NCBI GenBank assembly: GCA_037367355.1
Contig: CM074698.1
Coordinates: 2,976,001 to 3,040,000, forward strand
DNA from: Neoscytalidium dimidiatum
Lineage: Eukaryota > Ascomycota > Dothideomycetes > Botryosphaeriales > Botryosphaeriaceae
DNA length: 64,000 nucleotides
Reading direction: 5' to 3'
Shown here: piece by piece, positions 1 through 11,089 of the stretch
Position numbering within the stretch: position 1 is the stretch's first letter
Layout: every line of letters begins with the position of its first letter
Notes under the pieces: model-generated
The model's database searches: none
What the model saw: only the letters and a program-made list of their open reading frames with translations
What the model was told of the DNA's origin: nothing
Position numbers and translations under genes: made by a program

Positions 1-214
1 GTCGGACGGATGTGGAGGCCGCCTCCGGGGTCGGACTTAGAACCGAGGTGGGAGCATCGTGATCATCGGGTACACGCCTAAAGATGGAGGGCTGGTCGAG
101 AGTGAAACGACGCTTCTTAGGATCGTCGTGCGTGTGGACATGCAGCGTCTCCACCGGCTCATCCTGTCTCTTACGTTTGATTCGCACCGTGTGCGGCAGC
201 ATGTGCTGCGACAT
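1..214 (-). CDS. Iwr1-like protein, N-terminal part (cut by the window edge)
   Basis: A reading frame starts with ATG at 214 and stays open to base 1 (71 codons seen). The N-terminus has a TVRIKRKRQDEP block followed by a short basic KKRR stretch and an FRRVP motif. This order (IKRK..EP, basic patch, F-R-R) resembles fungal Iwr1, the nuclear import adaptor for RNA polymerase II. The domain that would confirm it lies outside the window. It is a 5' partial gene with no intron in the visible part. The identity is inference from a short motif and is tentative. Confidence 0.45.
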   Translation of the reverse strand, partial: MSQHMLPHTVRIKRKRQDEPVETLHVHTHDDPKKRRFTLDQPSIFRRVPDDHDAPTSVLSPTPEAASTSVR

Positions 215-2192
215 AGCTGCTGACCTAGTTCCTTGGCTCGCGGCAACTTGACCTGGCCGCTGCTGCTTCTGCTTCTGCGAGTGACCGGGTGCCCTGTGTG
301 ACTGCCCTTCAGCGGCGTGAAATCGATATGCGTCGGGCAGCTTTCTAGCAGGGAATGTCAGTTACCGAGCGGGTGGATGAAGTGGCAGTGAGAGCGCTTC
401 TTTGCCAGTGGAATGGTGCAACGAGGCTCGGATACAGCAATGATTGGATGTGGCTTGTGCTCAAAAACGATCCTGTGAGTAAGAGGGAGGACGTGCAGCC
501 GACGTCGACACGCAACGGTCGGTAAGCGAAGCTCGCGGAGAGACTGGGGAAGACTTGCTTCCGCTGGCTCATGCGCGTGTGCGGCGTTAGAGGTGGTTAT
601 GGGAGGGGCCAGGTGTGAAGTGCTCCCGAAGGAGCCACTCCAGAATTCCGATTAATTGTTGCGAGATCAATAGATAAGAGCAGATGGATAGCTAATAAAA
701 CGCAAAACAGACCCAACAGGTACAATGGATAAGCCAAGAGCCATAGGTCGGGAAGAGAGGTTGACCGGGCTCGGCTGCTGAGACGGAACTCAGGAAAAAA
801 AACTACTTACCTAGTGGCCTTCCGTTGGTACGAGGAGGCTGCTTGTAAAACGATCGAGTCAGCGTTTCGTGGTGGACAGCTGAAGCTCAGGTGGGCGGTG
901 GCGCGCAAGACTGCCCGGGCAGAGAGTGAGGTCCGACAGCACGGCAGAAAACGACAGCGCCCCGATGATCCGCCGATGATTAAGAGTTTGATTACATTAC
1001 TCAAATTACATAACACACGGCTCTTGGCACATTCTGCTCTCAGGAGGAAATCCAAATCACCGCAAGAGCCCTTTTATGAGATTCAATACCGACCTGCCCG
1101 GCTTTCCTGCTGCGGACGAAGAAGTTATGGAATGGTTGGGAATATGCTAGGGACACGTATCGGCAAGGCATTGTCCCTCCCCTACCTGTTTGCCAACGAA
1201 TCGGCTGAAGCGGGCGGCTGTTCCATGATCTCCGGTCTTGTAAACATGCTCGGCCAACTGAGCCAATGCACATGCTCGCAGATTAATCAATCACCACGCG
1301 ACCACGCGCCGTTGGTGCACCGTACACGCAAGCTCTGACTCCTTCTTGACGATTGTTCGTGACTCCGGCACCATCCGGCGCTCTTATCACTTTGCATCCT
1401 ACCATCTGCGGAGCCTGAACTCGACAGAGCGCAGTGTCAGCTCAGTGCAAAGCTTGCCGACTGCCCCATAGTTGTGTGGTTGTGACGGGGAGTAGCGGTC
1501 CGAGCCGGATACGTGGGCGAGCGGAAATGACGCTCAATGCAGATTACCTACGCGTGACCGCCCGAGATGTGAGGCAGCCTATGGCCAGTTTCCATCAGGG
1601 CATGTCCTGATCCCGTCTGCCAACTCTGATAGCGTTCGCTAACGAAATGCTCTGATGAACCATTGTGGCAGGGAGCGCCCAATGACCTTGGCGCAGGCCA
1701 ATGCGATAATCCGCTTGTAAACTTTCCACGCGGTATTAAAAAAAAAAGGCAAAAGATTGCTTGCCATTTCAGACACTGCGACATCCTGTAGGATTTTCAC
1801 AGAAGACTTTTCGTTACAACCGGACGGGGCTAGGTGACTGGCAATGGCCTCCTTACTAACAGCATGGTTGGTCCGCATAGCCGTTCAGCCACTGTGTGTC
1901 CGCTGCGCGCTTTGGAGATCTGTCCGTTTTGGATATATATCCGAGTGACGACTTCGTTGACACGACCCGCTCGCTGAGGCGATGACTCGCTATCGCTGAC
2001 CATGAAATTTGTTCCCGAACCGTTCTCCGGTTTCCTCCTGTCACACAAGGACGCCTGGAGTATGCTTGATTTGTCTTTCTAGGAAGCAAATGACCTCAAT
2101 CGCCACGATCGCTTTCTCTTCTCTTTTTCTAAGCCTCATAATGTCAAATATGTCCAAATGCTGACTTTGCGGTTCAGACGATGTAGTCTTGT
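215..2192. other. Intergenic region between the Iwr1-like gene and the ENT transporter
   Basis: About 2 kb without a recognisable gene. It must hold the promoter of the Iwr1-like gene (left) and the 3' region of the ENT gene (right). Short open frames occur on both strands but none shows a known motif or a splice pattern that extends it. Confidence 0.5.
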
Positions 2193-3592
2193 CTACAACA
2201 GCGCGCCCGCGACGACGAAACTCGCAAGACTGCCCGCTGTCAGCCCAGCGACAAGGCATAGCCCCATGAATCCTCCAGCGGCCTCCCTTTCTTCGACGTC
2301 TACCCATTCAACCGCACCCATCATGCAGGTGCTACCCAAAAAGCCATTCGTCAGGCCGAATAAGAGTTGGACAATAAGGTAGAAGGTATCGCTATCCACT
2401 GCGGCACCGCGGCCGCGCACGTTGCACAATAGATATAGCGGAATAAATACAACACGGACTGCTGAGAGAGCGAATACAAGCCGTGGCTTTGAAGTCAAAG
2501 ATAGGGCTGGAAAAGCTGGTAAGATGCGACCGACCAGGTCTCCGACATTCCAGAAGAGAAAGGCCAACGGGATGAAGGACGAGGGTTGGAAAAGTCGTGG
2601 TGCAGACGCGATCGGTCGGACACTCTTGATCTCTTGCGTGAAGACGGGGTAGACCATGGTGACGGCAAAGGTCAGGAAGACAGCGGCGGACAGCCAGATC
2701 AGCTTCCGCAGTAATGTTAAGAGCGGAACAGGTTGGCGAAGTGGAGATGGCGCATCGCGCAAGTCGCCGATACTGTCCGTGACTTGTTTCGCATTGTTGA
2801 TGGCATTCCTTTGAGAGAGGAGATAGAAGAAGGCGACGAGAGTGACAGCTGATATGCCGGTCGCCGTCATGAAGTATGCGAAAGCTGATTTAGAAGAATC
2901 ATCCGCTGCTCCCTCGTCTCCCAATCTTTTTGCAGGTACAGATAGGACCGATGTAATCTGAGCGAGAGCCGGGAGAACACCAGCTACGCCTTGCCCGGTC
3001 ATGATTGCTTGGGTATACTCTTCACGTCCAAAGCCTGAAACGTATGCAAAAACACCATTCTGGCAGAGCGAAGTACCAAAACTAGCGGCAGCGACCATGA
3101 TGATCATGAAGCTAAAGTATGCCTTTGCTGATGCGTCAAGAAAGTGGCGGGTAGATATAGCCAAAAGTGTGAACGTAACAATGTTGATCAGAAGGGCGGC
3201 CATAATGCGCTTCGGATAGGAAGCGCTAGCCTGGAGTTTGGCTAATATGAGCATAGCACCGAGGTTGACTACTGTCGAAACTGAAAGCTGGGCGGACTGG
3301 AAGTTGTGTAATATGTTCTCATTAGACTGAAAGCGGCTTTGGAAGTATGGCCCCGCGGCGAGGAACATGTTCCTGGCGGTTGTTAGCTGAGCGCCATGCC
3401 ATCACACTCGAGCCAGACATACCAGGCCCAAAGCATGGCTACTCCTAGGAGGAGGAAGATGGAGTAGTCAAGCCACGAAAAAGACGCTTTGTCGTCATCT
3501 TGCTCTATTCTGGCGCCCCCCGGAGTCTCGGAGCCTCCCTCAAGCGGCTCGTAGGGCTGATCCCGCTGGAGAAGCTTGCGCATGCGATTCAT
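2193..3592 (-). CDS. Equilibrative nucleoside transporter (ENT family, FUN26-like)
   Basis: Two exons, 3592-3423 and 3372-2193, with a 50-bp GT-AG intron, give 449 residues. The joint restores the typical MLWAWNMFLAA start of transmembrane helix 1. Further ENT hallmarks are FLFWNVGDLVGRILP in the middle of the protein and a C-terminal GLTNGFLGSTCMMGA followed by EREAAGGFMGL. About eleven hydrophobic segments are visible, with a soluble loop after helix 6. ENT proteins move nucleosides and nucleobases; the fungal FUN26 group sits on the vacuolar membrane and exports nucleosides from RNA turnover. Length is normal for the family. Substrate and membrane are inferred from the family only. Confidence 0.9.
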
Positions 3593-4039
3593 TATGTGAT
3601 AACGAAGGTAAACGGCTCATGCAGAGCTCCAGATAGTCCGGGAAATGAAGAGAGATCGAATACAGCTACAAGTACAGCTGCGGAAAGTACGTTGGCGGAA
3701 AGGCAGGATGCGTGGTTTCGAACAGCACAACAGCAGAGGATACAGAGGTGCGCGGAGTGATTGAGGAGCTGGCGGGCGCAGGCTATATTCCAAGCCTTGC
3801 AGAGGTGGTGGGGATGTGGAGTCAGCTGGAGACACGAGGTGGTCTAGGAACGGTGCATGTGAGAAGGTCATGACGCCGGATGCCAAGCCTCGCGGAGACA
3901 ACACGGCGATAACGATAGGGGTACACCTTATCTATCCTAGTTCATAGGCTGAGAGAGTTCTGTCACAGTGTGCTGTGCGTTTCCAACCTATGTAACGTCT
4001 ACACCGTAACGCCAATCCATCTATCATTGAAGCACTTAT
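3593..4039. other. Gap between the ENT and GH47 genes
   Basis: This gap holds the ENT promoter and the 3' untranslated region of the mannosidase, which is transcribed in the same direction. A short antisense frame exists but has no recognisable motif. Confidence 0.5.
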
Positions 4040-5842
4040 TTATTGAGGGCGTCTCAAAGGGTGCGCCTCCGTATTAAACACCCACTCATCCAGGCTGACG
4101 AGGTCTGGATCACTGAACGTCAAATAATAGTACTTTAGTGTTTCTGCCATCCAGAAACTCTCACAGCTGTCCACCTTTTTGACGTTATCTGGTGCTGCCA
4201 CGTCATTGATGGCTGCATTTCCCAACTCCGTATGGGTGTACTTGTCCACAGCCTGAAACATGTTCCAAGCCTTATCTTGGAAGTATTTGTCGCCCGTGAT
4301 TCTATACATTATGAACACGCTCTCTATGGCTTCAGGTCGCAGGAGGTATCGCCTGTCAACAAGGTTGGTGAAACCGGGCGGGATATTGTAGCGCTCAGTG
4401 TACTTCTGTGCCACTTCGCGAGTGGCCTTGCCGTTGCGCGCAGCAACACCATCATACCAGCGTCCTTCATCCCACAAGCACTGGTCATCCTCTTCAGTGC
4501 AGGCCACGACGTGGAAAATCTCGGGCATAATGCCTGTCGGCATGCTCTCGTATGCCCAGATGCAACCGTCGGTAAGCTGACGCGCCGTGTGCAGCTCGTC
4601 TGGTCGGTTGAAGATCTTGGCTGCAATACCAACCATGCCGCCAGTAAAGCAAGCCAGATGCTGGCCTTCAGGCACGAGTTTGGCCTTGTTGGTAGATGTA
4701 TACTTGACGGTTCCGGAAAGAAGGATATCCAGGTTGTCGCGGTTCAACGGCCGGAAAAACATGTACTGTTTCGCAGCATCAAGGGCGACTTCGTACATCC
4801 AGCGATATTGATCCACCACACCGCCGAGGAGCATCCACTGCTTAGGGAAATACTCGTACAATGAGTCAGACATTGCGCCAAAAGTGAATGTCCGATCGTC
4901 AGCAAAGGCCGTCTTCTTCGGATTCACAGCGACAGGCCACAAGCCGGGGATTTTGGTCTTGTTTTGCTGCTGCTCGAACTCATCCGTAATGCGTTGAATA
5001 GCATCGTAGAACTTGGGGTCGCCGGTAAGCTGTGATAGCCGGGTAAATTCGAGGCTCAGGGAGCCTATTTCAGCGGATACAGCAGAGCTAGACGCTGTCT
5101 GTTCCTCGTGTGTGACACCTTTCATCCTCCAGTCCCAGCGGCTGACTGGCATGCGGTTGGGAGTATCGAAGGCGCGATACAGCATCTCGCCCAGTTCAGC
5201 GGCCTTATTCAGTAGGGTGGAGTATTTACCACCGCTGATGTCGTAGGCTGACATCAAACCACCCAAGTAGCGAATGGTAGTTTCGAAGACGTTAAGGGAA
5301 CCAAGGTCCGATGTAGAAAAATCCACCTTTTTCAAGGCATTAACGGCCATATCAAACTCGTCGTACAATCCCATTATCCATAGCGTATCCAAGGTGTCGA
5401 CTAGCGAAGCACCCCAGCCGCCGAAGGGGTTCTTGTAGCCCCCCGAAAGAGGGGCAATTTCATCCTGAAGCCACGCATGCCTCTTGTAACCCTCCCATGA
5501 ATGTACAAAACTATCCTTGACTGCCTGCAGCCGAGCTTCCCTCTCTGCTCTGAGATCGGCCGATTCGCCAGCGGATTGGTCGGATTGAATCTTGGGTATT
5601 GCGGTGGGCCTGGCCGCCGGCAGTGAGTTGAAAGATGAGACGGGAAAGTGTTCTGGAACGTCCTTCCATCGAATTGGTTGCTGCAACTCGCGGTCTGCGT
5701 AGGTGCGCAGAGGTATGGGGGGTGGGGGCTCGCGAACGGACAAGCGTGAGACGTGGAAAAGAGCGACAATGGCGCAGAAAGCCACTAAGGAGAGGAGAGT
5801 GGAGCGGCGAAAGACGGGCATCTTGCGTAGGTCTACTAGCAA
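4040..5842 (-). CDS. Class I alpha-1,2-mannosidase (GH47)
   Basis: A single-exon frame of 600 residues. It is a type II membrane protein: a short basic N-terminus and one hydrophobic anchor (about residues 14-30) precede a stem and the catalytic domain from about residue 95. GH47 motifs in order are GGWGASLVDTLDTLWIMG, SRWDWRMKGVTHEEQTASSS, LACFTGGMVGIAAKIF, PTGIMPEIFHV and LLRPEAIESVFIMYRITG. The acidic residues in these are family catalytic residues. The C-terminal VFNTEAHPL carries the Thr that ligates calcium. The enzyme trims alpha-1,2-mannose from N-glycans in the ER or Golgi. Hydrophobic-anchor forms in moulds include both MNS1 and Golgi-type enzymes, and the sequence alone does not separate them. 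It lies divergent from MED20. Confidence 0.93.
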   Translation of the reverse strand: MLVDLRKMPVFRRSTLLSLVAFCAIVALFHVSRLSVREPPPPIPLRTYADRELQQPIRWKDVPEHFPVSSFNSLPAARPTAIPKIQSDQSAGESADLRAEREARLQAVKDSFVHSWEGYKRHAWLQDEIAPLSGGYKNPFGGWGASLVDTLDTLWIMGLYDEFDMAVNALKKVDFSTSDLGSLNVFETTIRYLGGLMSAYDISGGKYSTLLNKAAELGEMLYRAFDTPNRMPVSRWDWRMKGVTHEEQTASSSAVSAEIGSLSLEFTRLSQLTGDPKFYDAIQRITDEFEQQQNKTKIPGLWPVAVNPKKTAFADDRTFTFGAMSDSLYEYFPKQWMLLGGVVDQYRWMYEVALDAAKQYMFFRPLNRDNLDILLSGTVKYTSTNKAKLVPEGQHLACFTGGMVGIAAKIFNRPDELHTARQLTDGCIWAYESMPTGIMPEIFHVVACTEEDDQCLWDEGRWYDGVAARNGKATREVAQKYTERYNIPPGFTNLVDRRYLLRPEAIESVFIMYRITGDKYFQDKAWNMFQAVDKYTHTELGNAAINDVAAPDNVKKVDSCESFWMAETLKYYYLTFSDPDLVSLDEWVFNTEAHPLRRPQ

Positions 5843-6650
5843 GAAAGAGCTCAGAGCGGAGAGACAGAGTAAATCATGGGACCTGGGCCACGAAGCAGGT
5901 CAAGTAGGGAGGCCAGATGCGAAGGAGTGGGTGCGGAGCAAGCTCGAGGTTTGGAACGCAGCTGGTAGCGGTTCGAAACGTCAGAGGGCGGCCTAATCTT
6001 GGCGAAGTGTGAAATCAATGAACGGCTGTGAGCTTGCGACGACGAGAGAGAAAAGGAAACGGGTATAAGGGTGGGCGTAGGAGAGGACAGAGAGGTCGAC
6101 TGTGAGAGGCATAAAGCCAGAAATAGCTCAAAGTTAAGGAGAAGCAGGGCAGCGCGCCACGGGATACGAGGGTCGACATCCTGGCAGGGTTGGTCCGCTT
6201 GGGGTATCGATAACCACTGATGGCGTCAGGTTGGCGGAGCTAGCCCGCTCACCACCTGCCACCAACGGGACGCTTGCCCATCCAAATGTGCTGGCCGTAT
6301 GAGCTGCGAAGATCATCAGTGAGGAATACCCATTCGACCCCTCAGTGAAGCAGCAGCCTGAGGTCTGGAGCCCGAAGCATTGGGTGCGGGTGCGAGTCGC
6401 GCGGCGTGAATGTGAGTTTCCGCTGTGAGCCTTTCTTGGTTTTGGGGAGGCGCGCGCTTCGCATTGCCACTCTCACCCCGCGGCGCGCATCGTCAGCGGC
6501 AGCTTTCACTGGAGGTCGATTCTGGAGACGAGGAATCGGCGGGAGAGTCTCAGCGCGGTCGATCCGGGCGCGCCTCCGCATTTATTCGGCAGCCGGTGGG
6601 CCTCTAATTTCCTTCATCGGCACATCGCGGGCAATCACACAGCCCACCAA
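5843..6650. promoter_or_regulatory. Divergent promoter region, GH47 mannosidase / MED20
   Basis: 808 bp separate the two start codons, which point away from each other, so both promoters must lie here. I see no clear TATA box. Several short open frames on the right half are GC-rich background. Confidence 0.55.
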
Positions 6651-7442
6651 ATGGCTGTCACCGCGTACGTCTACTATTTCCCTCACTCCCACCTCCGACC
6701 GCTATTCACGCACTCCCACCCGCAGACATCTCACTGATGCGTCTTACCGTGTAGCGTTTACTTCGTCCCTGCAGCCCAGAATGCCCCGGGCCTGGCAGAA
6801 CTGACCGACCGCCTTATCCGTGCCTATGATCCGGTGCCCGCTGGCGCCTGGGGCCTCCACCATCGCGTCTTCCGCTCAATGCCTGCTTCGACCACGGACA
6901 AGTCGCCGCCTCACTTCCAGCATGTCCTGGGTGTAGGCCACTACCCCGATCGTGCGTTCGTACACATTACCGGCCCCGATCACCAGCAAGAGTCCCAGCC
7001 TGGCGGGCCGTCCACTATTGCTATTCCCTGGCAGCAAATGGAGCAGTACAGCCAGTTACTGAATATGAAGTTCGGCGCTCTTTGGATGTATCGCATGGGT
7101 TCACAAATCACTGGCGGCACGTCATATTCGCTCGGCGAATTTACAGTTCGTCTGGGCGAGCTGCGAGAGAAAGGTGGCCAGATGAGCTTGCGGGGCACCA
7201 TCGTGTGCATTCAGTCTGGCAAGCAGGAGCCACTCGAGGCCCAAAACCAAGACCTTCTGTCCGGGCAGGCGGATGCCAACGAAGAGCTTCGGGCCGGCCA
7301 AGCACTAGTCCGGGATGTTTGGGAAAGCTTCGGTGTATCTCAAGCTAAGGAGACCATCTCGTCCCGCGCCTTCCGCGAGACTGATGAGCAGACGTTCAAC
7401 GAGGTCAATCTATGGTGTGAAGCTCTGCGTTTTCAGAAATGA
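6651..7442 (+). CDS. MED20: Mediator complex subunit 20 (Srb2/TRFP family)
   Basis: Exon 1 is tiny (6651-6664) and ends inside a codon. A 90-bp intron with GTACGT donor and GTGTAG acceptor leads to exon 2 (6755-7442), giving 233 residues. The joint yields MAVTAVYFVPAAQN, the usual Med20 start. The body has the one-domain Med20 fold sequence, for example FGALWMYRMGSQITGG followed by FTVRLGELREKGGQMSLRG. Med20 forms part of the Mediator head module and links activators to RNA polymerase II in the nucleus. Without the mini-exon the protein would lose its first beta strand, so an automatic annotation may start too late. Confidence 0.9.
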
Positions 7443-9126
7443 AAATACCATACGTACCAGATGGAGGAAGTTCGACACCCAAAGTGCCACTGCGCTGGGC
7501 AAGTCCAAAAACCAACCGATAGCTAGGGCACGCCGAGAATGAAAGCTGCATTGCCTCTCCCACACCCCTACACTTTTTGGATTGAGTTGCATAGCTGCAA
7601 TGCATAGCGGCGTTCCCGCCGCACGTAGTCTGCAGGTTAATCCACGGGCGGTATCAAGGAACTCCATGTCGAACTGGTGCGGGCAGCAAGGCATTGCTTC
7701 GACGCATGTGCATGCAGCACGTTGTATTACCGCTCACTATGCGTACGGAGAGCTGTGCGTTAGAGCCTAACAACGTATCAACTCTCAGCTATGAATGCGA
7801 TGCCTCGGCTATATGCGTCTCTCAGACGGGCACTCATGTCGCTGCCAGGACTTCTTGCATCGATTCAGCTGCCTGCATCGATGATCTTCCCAGTACGGGA
7901 CGTATATGTGGTTTTGGACAGCATTGTCGAGAGCCGGCCAGGCGGCAGAGTCGCACTTGGAACTCGTGCCCCGTGCACGATTCGAGTTTGACGCCTGCCG
8001 TGTCTTGATGCTTGCGCCGTCAGTCCCGGTTGCACTGCTTGTGTGTGCATCATTCCAAACTCAGCACGTCCCTTAAGCATAGGAAATACCTCCGGAGCTG
8101 CGACCAGCGAACCATACGGTTGGGAGGATTGATTGCATAAGCGCATGCTCTGGCAAGGTGTCTCCGACGAAGTATACTTCCCCACTCCGCGATCTTGTCA
8201 AATGAGTGCACGTCCTTGCATCTGTATCGCCGTTTCTCCCACTCGCCGCTGGACGGACTGGTCAAATCCAAACATGGCTGCGTGGTACAACATGACCCAT
8301 CCAGATGGTGGCGGTGAGTCGGTAATACCAGATGGTCAGCAAGCCACCAGGACAGGCCTTCAAAGGATTTTCGGGGTTCAACGGCCTCCCCGAACACGCT
8401 CAGGCGGGCTCATGTCAGGTCTTTCTTCCTTCGCCGGTATGTGGACGGATTGATTGATTTCTGCTGTCGGTGGGGTTCAAAAGGCTTTGGTATGTGTAGA
8501 CCTGCTGCTCAGTCATATCCTGCTGGAATCCATGTTGTGCCGGCGCTGGGACTAGCCTAAGTCAAGGACTGAAGGAACGGTCCGCCTGGACCAAACTTAT
8601 CAGCGCATTCTGGATAGCTGACGGGTGCTGTAGTGATCTGGAACACGATGACAAAACTATTGTGATGACCTCGTTGAATATCGCGTCTCGCCAGGATTTC
8701 GCATACAGCGATTCCTCAATACGCTTGGCGCGCCTCTACCGCGAATTATTGTCGCCTAGAATTCCCTTTGTTTGAGTCGCGGTCCATAATTAGTATTCGT
8801 CCTGATTCCCGAGGTCGGGTTAGCACATTCAGAAACCCCACCTTGCTTTACTTCTACACCTCATCGCAAGTCCTCACCATGTTTTAACCAAATGCAAGTT
8901 TCTTCTCGCTCAACCTGTATCAAATATTCTCCGGTGAGAAGCTACTGGGCACCGATGTTTATATTCACGTCAAGTGCATGCTGGCATCATCTTGCAGGTA
9001 TCACAAATCTCGATCTCCACCTTAACCTACTCCAACCATATCCACCTAGCATACCAATCACTGTTTACGTATGCCATGAACTCATGTACCGAGCAGTCCA
9101 GCCGGAAATCGCCACGGCAGCGCCTC
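7443..9126. other. Intergenic region between MED20 and the esterase gene
   Basis: About 1.7 kb between two convergent genes. I see no motif-bearing frame on either strand. Open frames here are short (about 100 codons or less) and overlap in several frames at once. Confidence 0.5.
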
Positions 9127-10244
9127 TTAGACCTCTATATACACGCCGTTCTTGAAATCCTGCACATACGCCTCATCCGCCACCGTCCACTGGCGCAACA
9201 CGTCGCCCTCAGCACTATCATCCAGCAGCCACGCGACCATATTCCCAAAGACGATGCTGCCCGCTTCGTTCAAATGGGTGCGATCATCGCTGTCAAGGTT
9301 ATACGTGTACGCGTCTTCCTGGCCGATTGCGTTTAGGTAATCCGTGCTTGCGCGGTTCAGGTCAATGGCCAGCGCGCCGGTGTCGCTGGCGACGGAAAGC
9401 GTGGCAGTGCGCTGGTCGGCCAGATTCTCAATGATGCGCCCGTCCGAATCGTACTGCCGGCGCGAGAGCGGCGTTACGAGGATCTAATGTAGGTACGCGC
9501 CAGACGCGTTAGTTGCTTACTGATCTCCGGACGGGCAGCAAAACAATCATGACGCAGGGACTGGCCGGAGGGGTAACGGTGGCGCGCAGCCCCGCCGCAC
9601 GCGTCGTCCGCCGGGCTTTTCATGCAAGATGCGGCGCGCATCTCGATCGCTACCAAAAGGATTGGAGAGCTGGGGAGGGCATGGGAAACAAGAAGGTTGA
9701 GGGGGCGAGGAAACAGCTTACCGGGTTTCCGCCTGCGTCACGCACGTCGGCGACGAATTGCGCCAAGTTGGTCGAGTATTGGGCCAAAGTGATGTTCTTA
9801 TCGGCTTTCTGGTCGTTGTGCCCGAACTATTGCGCTCTCGCGCGCCCTCAGTCAGCCTGCGCGCTCCGCGAAGCAGATTACCCGCTTCCCGATTTTAATT
9901 TCTCCCAAGTTCGTGCTCACCTGAATGGTGACGTAGGGTGTATAATCCGTTTTGGCGTTCTCAACCGCCTCCAGTACAGTGTTCCAATCACCTCCTGAAC
10001 GAAAGCTGGCCGTTGTCGCGCCATTGTGTCCGTAATTTTTTCCTGAGGCACCATTCTTGAGTGTGGTGTTGAGAAAGCCGTTGCCCCAACCGCCGCCGCC
10101 AGCGGACTGCACCGCTGTCGTGCTGTCGCCAGCCAGGAAGAACGTGGCAGGCTTGTCTGCTCTAGCAACTGGAGTACCGTGTGCTGTACCCAGTCTCATG
10201 AGTAGAATTGTTGCGAAGGCGAAGGCAGGGGCTGAGGACAGCAT
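9127..10244 (-). CDS. Secreted rhamnogalacturonan acetylesterase (CE12, SGNH/GDSL hydrolase)
   Basis: Three exons, 10244-9921, 9826-9722 and 9483-9127, all joined at codon boundaries, give 261 residues. A signal peptide (hydrophobic residues 5-22) is followed by the block I motif FFLAGDSTTA with the catalytic Ser. The glycine block is YGHNGATTASF. Exon 2 begins FGHNDQKAD, the block III Asn of SGNH hydrolases. Exon 3 carries DDRTHLNEAG, with the Asp and His of the triad. CE12 enzymes remove acetyl groups from the rhamnogalacturonan I backbone of pectin outside the cell, opening it to lyases and hydrolases. The length fits the family. Activity on other acetylated polysaccharides is possible. 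Confidence 0.92.
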
Positions 10245-11089
10245 TGTGCTCGCAAGTTTACAAACTGCCTAAACAAGTAAGTCAGAAAACGAAATCGAGA
10301 GAGCCGATAGCGCTCTCTCCTACGACTGCGCCGCATCTTTTAAGTCGCAATACTTGCACAACGAGACAGACAAGAAGGCGCCGCGCCTTTGCGGGGTATT
10401 GGGTTCGCGGAGGAATTGTGTATATTCAGGGCCGAGCGCGTTATAGTCGTATACTTGCATCTCGCCATCTTCGCTCCAATCAACGCGCCGCCGACGCGCA
10501 TGATATTTTAGCCGGTCGGATCTTAATAGCCCGGATGGAGCGGCCTCGTGATCTGGGCGAAAGGAAGAGGTAGAACTCCGCAACTCATTTTGGCAACAGT
10601 GTTTCAAAGGTAGAGAAGAATTCCGGGCGTCAGGAGAACTCGAAGGTGTGCGCGTGGAGAGATTCACTGTGGGAAGGCTCGCATACTTCTCGGCGCCAGG
10701 TACGGAAGTGGCAGCCGCGGTGAAGGCCGGCACTGACGTAATTCCAGCCTTACCCGACGACACCATTTTCAGGAGCGCATCACTACTCTGCACCTTCCCC
10801 TTCATGACCCTGGAGATCTTTGTTCCACTAAGCACCTCCTCCGTCGCTCATCCATTGGGATGGCGCCATTGTCGCCTGCTGCAGTCAGCGTCTGTTCTTG
10901 CGCGTCCTTGTCGCGCGCGCTTGCTCACAGACCCTGCTTCTGTGACACTTGAGTGACGTAGGCGCCATCTCTGCCGGAATTATGTGTCTTCAACCGGACA
11001 AAACGCCCCCATCAATCGCTCTCGTGCCTCGTGATCACCATCAAATCGTCGATTTACCACTTCCGCCAAGGAAACGAGGCTGTGTCAGA
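10245..11089. other. Upstream region of the acetylesterase gene
   Basis: This stretch lies before the esterase start and should contain its promoter. A minus-strand frame of 171 codons (10835-10320) spans it but has no signal peptide, domain or splice extension I recognise, so I do not call it a gene. Confidence 0.4.

Noticed and set aside
814..1338. Plus-strand frame of 174 codons
   Set aside because: No motif, signal peptide or splice continuation. Equally long shadows on the other strand. Looks like chance.
10320..10835. Minus-strand frame of 171 codons upstream of the esterase gene
   Set aside because: Composition is Ser/Arg-rich without a recognisable domain. It covers the place where the esterase promoter should be.
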